DNA of 64,000 nt from Gigantopelta aegis (taxonomy: Eukaryota > Mollusca > Gastropoda > Neomphalida > Peltospiridae), in assembly GCF_016097555.1 (NCBI RefSeq), contig NC_054704.1, positions 43,189,751 to 43,253,750 of the forward strand, in the 5' to 3' direction. A program made the translations under genes and the position numbers. Positions within the stretch are counted from its first letter, which is position 1, and each line of letters begins with the position of its first letter. This document shows positions 60,101-64,000 of this stretch, in pieces. The notes below the pieces were generated by a model. That model saw only the letters and a list, made by a program, of their open reading frames with translations, did not search any database and was not told the origin of the DNA.

Positions 60101-63100
60101 TGGTATTATTCGAACACCAGGTCGACAGTTTGTATCGGGAATTTTATCAACAGTTTTTCTTCAGTCCTTCACATTGACCTTTTTAGCAGAATGGGGAGAC
60201 AGATCACAGATAGCTACTATTGCTCTAGCAGCCAGAGAAGTAAGTAGTTGAGATAACCAGTAATATGTTTGATTTACCACATTGGTAATGTTATAGTTAA
60301 CGCTTATGTACTTGCAATACGAGGCTGCAAATTTAGCAAATATCTATGTTTTCATGAATCCCAGATTTTGGGTCGGAAGCATAAGATTATGAAATAGAAT
60401 CCCAAAATATTTAGATTACATAATTTTTACGATTCTATCCAATGAGATCCTGAAATTTAAAAAAAAAAATTAATTTCTGAATACCAAACATTGCTAATTG
60501 AATTTCCCAATAATCTATCTACAACAGAAGAAATTATACATCAATAGCCTTTGCAATTTTATGTGACTTGAAATATACACTGGGCAGAAATTCCTCTTCA
60601 GCTAAATCATTATAGTTGTAAACATTTATACAGCTTATCTCAGCTAAATAAGAATGCAGATATTTTATTCTGATTTTTAGCTATAACAAAATATCAATAA
60701 CAATAGTCAGACCCAATTTTCAAAACAGGGCTCAAACTTAAGAACAGCAATGAGATATAAATTGCGGTAGGTTGAGAGCATCACCAATGGCACTTTTCTG
60801 CCACTGGTTAAACATTTCTGCCGTCTATAAAGCTCCTCAACAATTGCAAACTGTAGTGTGTATTATCTGCTAGTATTTAACATTTGTGCTATTGAAATAT
60901 GTCTACATACAACAACAAAAACTTTCAGTCATGTTGATTTGCAGTAAGAATCATTTTGAAAAAAACCCTGCCAAAGGCAGACTCAAAATTGTCATCAGTG
61001 GGCCGTTTCATCCATTGTACTAATGTTTTTAAAATATTGCCGAAAAAGTTTTGAAAAACTGACTGGTGGTGTGCCCTTTCAAAATAGCATGTAATGTGGT
61101 TTAGTTTAAATCTTGGGGGAAAATCTAGCTCAGTCGATTGAGTTTTGTCTAGGGTGTTGAACTCCCTCAGTGGAGCCATTCTCTGTTTTTAATTTTTTCC
61201 CTGCCTAACCAGTGCTTCACAACTGGTATATATCAGAAGTTGTGGTATGTGCTATCCTTTTTCTTTTTTTGGGGGGGGGGAGCATATAAAGGACTCCTTG
61301 CTGCTAATGACCAACTGTAGCAGATTTTAAGACTATAGATCAGAATTATCTATTATCAGTATCGCAGTGCATTTTGCTATGCATGTTTCAGATATCACTC
61401 CACAGTTCTAAAACATTAAACTCACAGACCCTGGTCCCAACCCATGAGTAACTGAAGATCAATATGCTCTAGTGTTTATATTAGTTTAAATGTTAAATCA
61501 AAAGGAATTGTGTTTGTGTTTTTCAGGATATATGGGGTGTACTTATTGGAGGCTCCCTGGGCCACGCCCTGTGCACTGGACTTGCTGTTGTAGGTGGGCG
61601 AATGATAGCTCAGAGGATCTCTATCAGAACAGGTAAGTTGAATAAAAACCGAGCCTTTATGCTATATTATAAACATTATATTATTTGCCAGATTAGCCAA
61701 TTGCTATCAGGACTTCTAGATTATGGTAGCCCTACTCCTGTGGCTAGTAAGTAACTACTATTGCCATGCCCGATGGCTAGTGAAAATCAAGTTGTTAACT
61801 GCTGCATTTAAGTCTATTTTGTAAATAGAATATCCTTCTCCCACCCCCACCCCCAGTCTTAATGTTTTTAAGCTCTATATCCCTCTTTAGGTGACATATC
61901 CACTTATTAGTATTACTAGATGTAAATCACTGATCCCATAGCTGGATTTATAAAAATTCTAGAAGCCCTGCTGCTATTTTTTACACAGAGTGGCTACTAA
62001 ATTTAGTCTGTGGCTAACAAAATGTTCTTTAAATTAACCACTTTTCAGTTATTTTCAAAGAAATCTCTACATATACAGGTATCTAATAATTGCCTATAAC
62101 AAAATTCTATCCACTTTTCAATTATTTTCAATCAAACACTCTTTATATACATGTATTTAATAATTGCCTATAACAAAATTCTATCCACTTTTCAATTATT
62201 TTCAATCAAATACTTTTTATATACCGTATTTGACCGGAAATAAGCCCATGTCTTTGAATAAGCCCCCCTCCGTTTTGATAGCATTTAAGAAATTAGGCCC
62301 TCATTCGTAAATAAGCCCACCCCCAACTTTGCCACCTTATAAATAACATGAAATTGCAAGTTTGCTCAAAGTTCATTTAAAAGGTCATACCTCCTGCAGA
62401 TAATTAAACACAAATGTAACACAATATTTTACCACCAGTGAGATTTAGCTCTAACAATAACAGTGTGTAACATTGTTTTCAATTTCATGCCTGCAGTATT
62501 TCTCTGAAGTATCCAAGCCCAAGTATGAACTAAAAACCAATGTCTATTTTTACCACCACACTGGGTCCGCAGTTAATGCTAATTAAGCAAATACCTTATT
62601 CTGATTGGCTAAACAAAATGACCGTAGATTGATAATTCTTTGTAGTGTAAGCTGGCTGCCTGTGTCAGAAACGTGTGTATACGTTATTGAGTTTGTTGTT
62701 AATTGCTGTTGTTTTAAGTCTTCTCAGCATTAAATTTTGGATGTAAATAAACAGCACTGGTAAGTAATTGTAACATAGAAGGTGTGTTTCTGATAATTAG
62801 ATACTAGTAAAAAAACAAACAATTTAATTAATAAACAATTATTATTTATTAATAACAAATGGAACACTAATTAATAGATGAGCTACAGAACGTTTTTTGT
62901 TTTCTTCCTAGTTCATTTAAGTATTGTTATTTATTTTAATTATTATTATTAAAAAAATTTTCAACAAAACTGGCCCCTTGTCTGGGAATAAGCCCACCCC
63001 ATGCTAAGCTCACAATGAGTTGTCTTGGCCCCCTGGGCTTATTTCCGGTCAAATACGGTACATGTATTTGATAATTGGCTTTAACAAACTTCGATCCAGT

Positions 63101-63475
63101 GTGAGTCCTGTTTAGGGTTCTGCCCAGAAATGTTTAGAGTGATCGAAATAACATTCCAAAGGTGTGTAGTGTCAAATTCATGATTTTATTTGGATGACAT
63201 AGTGTCCTATTTAGAAGCACTGGTTAGAACTTTAAAGTGCTATAAGGAACTAACCAGCACTGACCATTTTAGTTAGAATATACATATGGTATGAAATAAT
63301 TATAAATAGTTGAGAAAAAGCTATATTTCTGTAATTTGAAACCATAAACTCTGATTTCTTGTGTTTTGAAAAATGCATTTCTTCAGTAAGTTCTTTTTTA
63401 TTTTCAGTAACAATGACGGGTGGTGTTGTCTTCATAATATTTGCCTTCTCAGCACTAATGTTCAACATTGACTGA
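51180..63475 (+). CDS. TMEM165: TMEM165/GDT1 family Golgi cation transporter, 7 exons, 312 aa
   Basis: CDS exons: 51180-51359, 56344-56575, 58861-58959, 59623-59699, 60063-60239, 61527-61632 and 63408-63475. All introns are GT-AG and the frame closes. TMEM165 is a Golgi membrane protein needed for Mn2+ homeostasis and glycosylation, thought to exchange Mn2+/Ca2+ for H+. The two UPF0016 signature motifs are intact: ELGDKT at 101-106 and EWGDRS at 239-244. Also visible are AAIMAMRHSRLTVLAGA, LGYATTVIPRKYT, a central charged loop (EEAQEEFNEVQADLKKKEDE) and GLAVVGGRMIAQRISIRT. Residues 1-36 look like a signal peptide (KISKIILIFVLFLHVISL). The chosen ATG is the first in the frame after an upstream TAA at 51078. 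Human TMEM165 is 324 aa. Intron 1 holds the nested transposons, intron 2 a whole Tc1 element. ATTAAA at 63606 may be the poly(A) signal. Confidence 0.96.
52571..52721 (-). other. Exon-like open segment inside the 5-bp-TSD element
   Basis: After the acceptor-like TTGTTTAAG the minus strand is open for 49 codons, including IVNFHNKNEHRIRWNDQQNE, DFFSGFNRTLDQTYKLTQER and LKNHFEQVR, then TGA. The composition looks like real protein. I do not recognise it. It could be a transposase remnant or a captured host exon. Confidence 0.3.
52813..53564. mobile_element. CCGTAT-ended MITE, TSD TA
   Basis: CCGTATGTATACGCAAACAT, with TTTCGCG, and the complement of CCGTGCACGCAAATATATTA form the ends, flanked by TA. 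Internal TTCGCGG words mirror each other. Nested inside 52179-53963. Its outer six bases match the unrelated-looking element at 62224-63058. Confidence 0.75.
54300..55105. other. TMEM165 intron 1, no feature
   Basis: AT-rich; nothing recognised. Confidence 0.5.
55106..55288. mobile_element. MITE-3 copy
   Basis: CAGGGCTAGCTTTGACAGTC and CACCCAGAGCTAGCCCTG ends. Flanking duplication not preserved. TMEM165 intron 1. Confidence 0.88.
55588..55832 (+). mobile_element. SINE, group C body with tail 1, 5' truncated
   Basis: AGGTAAACCACTTGCACCGA, CAGTGATCCATAACTGGTTC, GTAGTGGCGACAGCGGGTTT and the tail GTTAAATAAAAAATTTC. It shows that the group C head (see 22846-23056) is followed by tail 1. Confidence 0.88.
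56630..57005. repeat. Diverged tandem repeat of a CTGTCTGTCTGTCC-led block
   Basis: After CTGTCTGTCTGTCCATCCAT, units near 56691, 56801 and 56980 share a core like TGCCTCGAGATATTGACATC followed by ATTTTGTGTATAG; CAGAGTTA and GTTTTCCGGAC also recur. Unit length is about 110-180 bp and divergence is high. TMEM165 intron 2. Confidence 0.5.
57285..58782 (+). mobile_element. Tc1/mariner element, copy 2 (1498 bp), intact-looking
   Basis: TIRs TACTCTTCAAAAAAAGAAAC and complement with one mismatch, TA target duplication (57283-57284, 58783-58784). Nearly identical to 23164-24694. It lies in sense orientation in TMEM165 intron 2. Confidence 0.96.
57602..58609 (+). CDS. Tc1-type DD34E transposase, 335 aa, apparently complete
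   Basis: The ATG at 57602 starts MPRLSEPQRNNAIGRLDAGE; a longer open frame upstream lacks an ATG. Helix-turn-helix DNA-binding region at about 1-60 (VARAFHVSPSTISRLW), GRPR at 56-59, a second HTH-like part to about 115. The catalytic residues are Asp149 (FSDESRF), Asp237 (QHDNARPH) and Glu272 (NPIEHLW), with 34 residues between the last two. Known Tc1 transposases are about 340 aa, so the length fits. No stop or frameshift is seen. The codon use is GC-rich, unlike the host genes. Whether it is active cannot be judged from sequence. Confidence 0.95.
   Translation: MPRLSEPQRNNAIGRLDAGESRTAVARAFHVSPSTISRLWDRYQQHGSTRDFPRSGRPRVTTPGQDHYIRVRHLLERLTTATSTAAAIPGLRRISDQTVRNRLREVGIRARRPVQGVILTPQHRRLRLQWCQIHRQWPQLRWRQVWFSDESRFLLRRHDGRCRVYRRRGERYAANCVQEVDRFGGGSVMVWAAISHTGRTDLVHVQGNLNAQGYIDQILRPHIVPVMANANAVFQHDNARPHTARLTTAFLQNNNINVLPWPSISPDLNPIEHLWDELDRRLRQRQPQPQTLPELAAALQAEWATIPRDVIRTLVASMGRRCQAVVNTRGGHTRY
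60726..61040. mobile_element. MITE-2 copy, internally rearranged
   Basis: CAGGGCTCAAACTTAAGAA starts the copy, but then words of 28620-28907 appear in reverse complement (GAGATATAAATTGCGGTAGG, GAAATATGTCTACATACA), and CTCAAAATTG/GGGCCGTTTCA close it. An internal inversion is likely. TMEM165 intron 5. Confidence 0.6.
61708..61970. mobile_element. MITE-1 copy D
   Basis: CAGGACTTCTAGATTATGGT and TTCTAGAAGCCCTG ends; TGCTAT occurs on both flanks, offset by one base on the right. Internally deleted relative to copy A. TMEM165 intron 6. Confidence 0.85.
62033..63105. repeat. 74-bp tandem repeat, 3 units, third split by a MITE
   Basis: Units at 62033-62108, 62109-62182, and 62183-62223 continued at 63059-63105. 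Shared words: CTATCCACTTTTCAATTATT and TAATAATTGCCTATAACAAA. TMEM165 intron 6. Confidence 0.8.
62224..63058. mobile_element. CCGTATTTGACC-ended MITE, 835 bp, TSD TA
   Basis: CCGTATTTGACCGGAAATAA, GCCC, and the exact complement at the right end (CCGGTCAAATACGG) are flanked by TA. Subterminal AATAAGCCC words repeat. No gene inside. Inserted in the third unit of the 74-bp repeat. Confidence 0.88.
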
Positions 63476-63605
63476 AAAGAATCTGCCCCAGTACCACCAT
63501 GCCAACCAGTGTCACAGGAACATTTTGTTTTAGATAGATATTAAATAGCAGGGAACATTTTGTTTAAAACATTTTGATTTGCAACACTATGACATATTTT
63601 TCACT

Positions 63606-63611
63606 ATTAAA
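63606..63611 (+). terminator. Possible poly(A) signal ATTAAA of TMEM165
   Basis: ATTAAA 131 bp after the stop codon; the nearest canonical-like hexamer seen. Confidence 0.4.
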
Positions 63612-63685
63612 GCACTTTTTAATACTTGAAATCGGACATTACTTTAGATTTTATTATTCATAATATTCATTTCTGTACCTCAAAG

Positions 63686-63867
63686 CAGGGCTAGCTCTGG
63701 CACTCGCCGAATTCACCAACTGTGAATTTTGAAAGCAGTTGGCGAATTTTATTTTAATTTGGCGAAAACAATTCATATAATAATTGACATTAACTGTTGA
63801 ATTCTGCAATTTTTGAAGTTTAATAGACAATTTGGCGAAATGTTTTGCTCACCCAGAGCTAGCTCTG
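63686..63867. mobile_element. MITE-3 copy, TSD CAAAG
   Basis: CAGGGCTAGCTCTGGCACTC and CACCCAGAGCTAGCTCTG ends, exact duplication CAAAG at 63681-63685 and 63868-63872. It begins 210 bp after the TMEM165 stop, possibly in its 3' flank. Confidence 0.9.
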
Positions 63868-64000
63868 CAAAGTATTGATGGTCATCCTGGTGTTTCTGAT
63901 GCTCTACAAAATACATTTTTCATATTTTTTAAAATGCATGTACCTCTGAGAAGTAATGTTTATGAAGACAAGCTGTCGTCTATTTTTTATGGATATTACC

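Noticed and set aside
1-64000. Retrovirus-like, Polinton-like or LINE coding sequences
   Set aside because: I looked for reverse transcriptase, integrase, capsid and polymerase motifs in the open frames and recognised none.

Overview
The window is AT-rich metazoan nuclear DNA with split genes, GT-AG introns and many short repeats. The tRNA-headed SINEs, with their characteristic head and tail words, match families I know from molluscs, probably gastropods. That species-level statement is inference. I recognised no prokaryotic, organellar, retroviral or Polinton-like sequence.

Four genes can be assembled exon by exon with reading frames that close. (1) A NIPA-type magnesium transporter on the minus strand, six exons, 20411 down to 6996, 391 aa. 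(2) TAF7, the TFIID subunit, on the plus strand, ten exons, 33343-45969, 346 aa. (3) A small potato-inhibitor-I (CI-2/eglin type) serine protease inhibitor on the minus strand, three tiny exons, 50243 down to 48238, 65 aa, with a predicted P1 lysine. (4) TMEM165/GDT1, a Golgi Mn/Ca/H transporter-like membrane protein, on the plus strand, seven exons, 51180-63475, 312 aa. The inhibitor and TMEM165 are divergent, about 0.9 kb apart; TAF7 and the inhibitor converge. A further two-exon, 63-aa minus-strand gene of unknown family is proposed inside TAF7 intron 1 (35734-35360), with a polyadenylation signal just past its stop. Isolated exon-like segments at 4636-4714, 22399-22452, 28898-29116 and 52571-52721 are weaker.

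Mobile DNA fills most of the rest. There are two Tc1/mariner DD34E copies about 98-99% alike by eye: one with a nonsense codon (23164-24694), the other with an intact 335-aa transposase inside TMEM165 intron 2 (57285-58782). There are at least five SINE groups that exchange heads and tails, and many MITEs. A striking subset of MITEs begins CAG(G/T)G and is flanked by exact 5-6 bp target duplications, which I could verify at eight loci. Two loci are deep nests. TMEM165 intron 1 holds SINE > 8-bp-TSD element > 5-bp-TSD element > TA-TSD element. TAF7 intron 2 holds three layers.

Repeats also touch genes. A 40-bp minisatellite contains the stop codon and last codons of the NIPA gene. A 35-bp tandem repeat has copied the TAF7 exon 3 splice acceptor eight times. 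A 121-bp satellite at the left edge seems to derive from a SINE tail.
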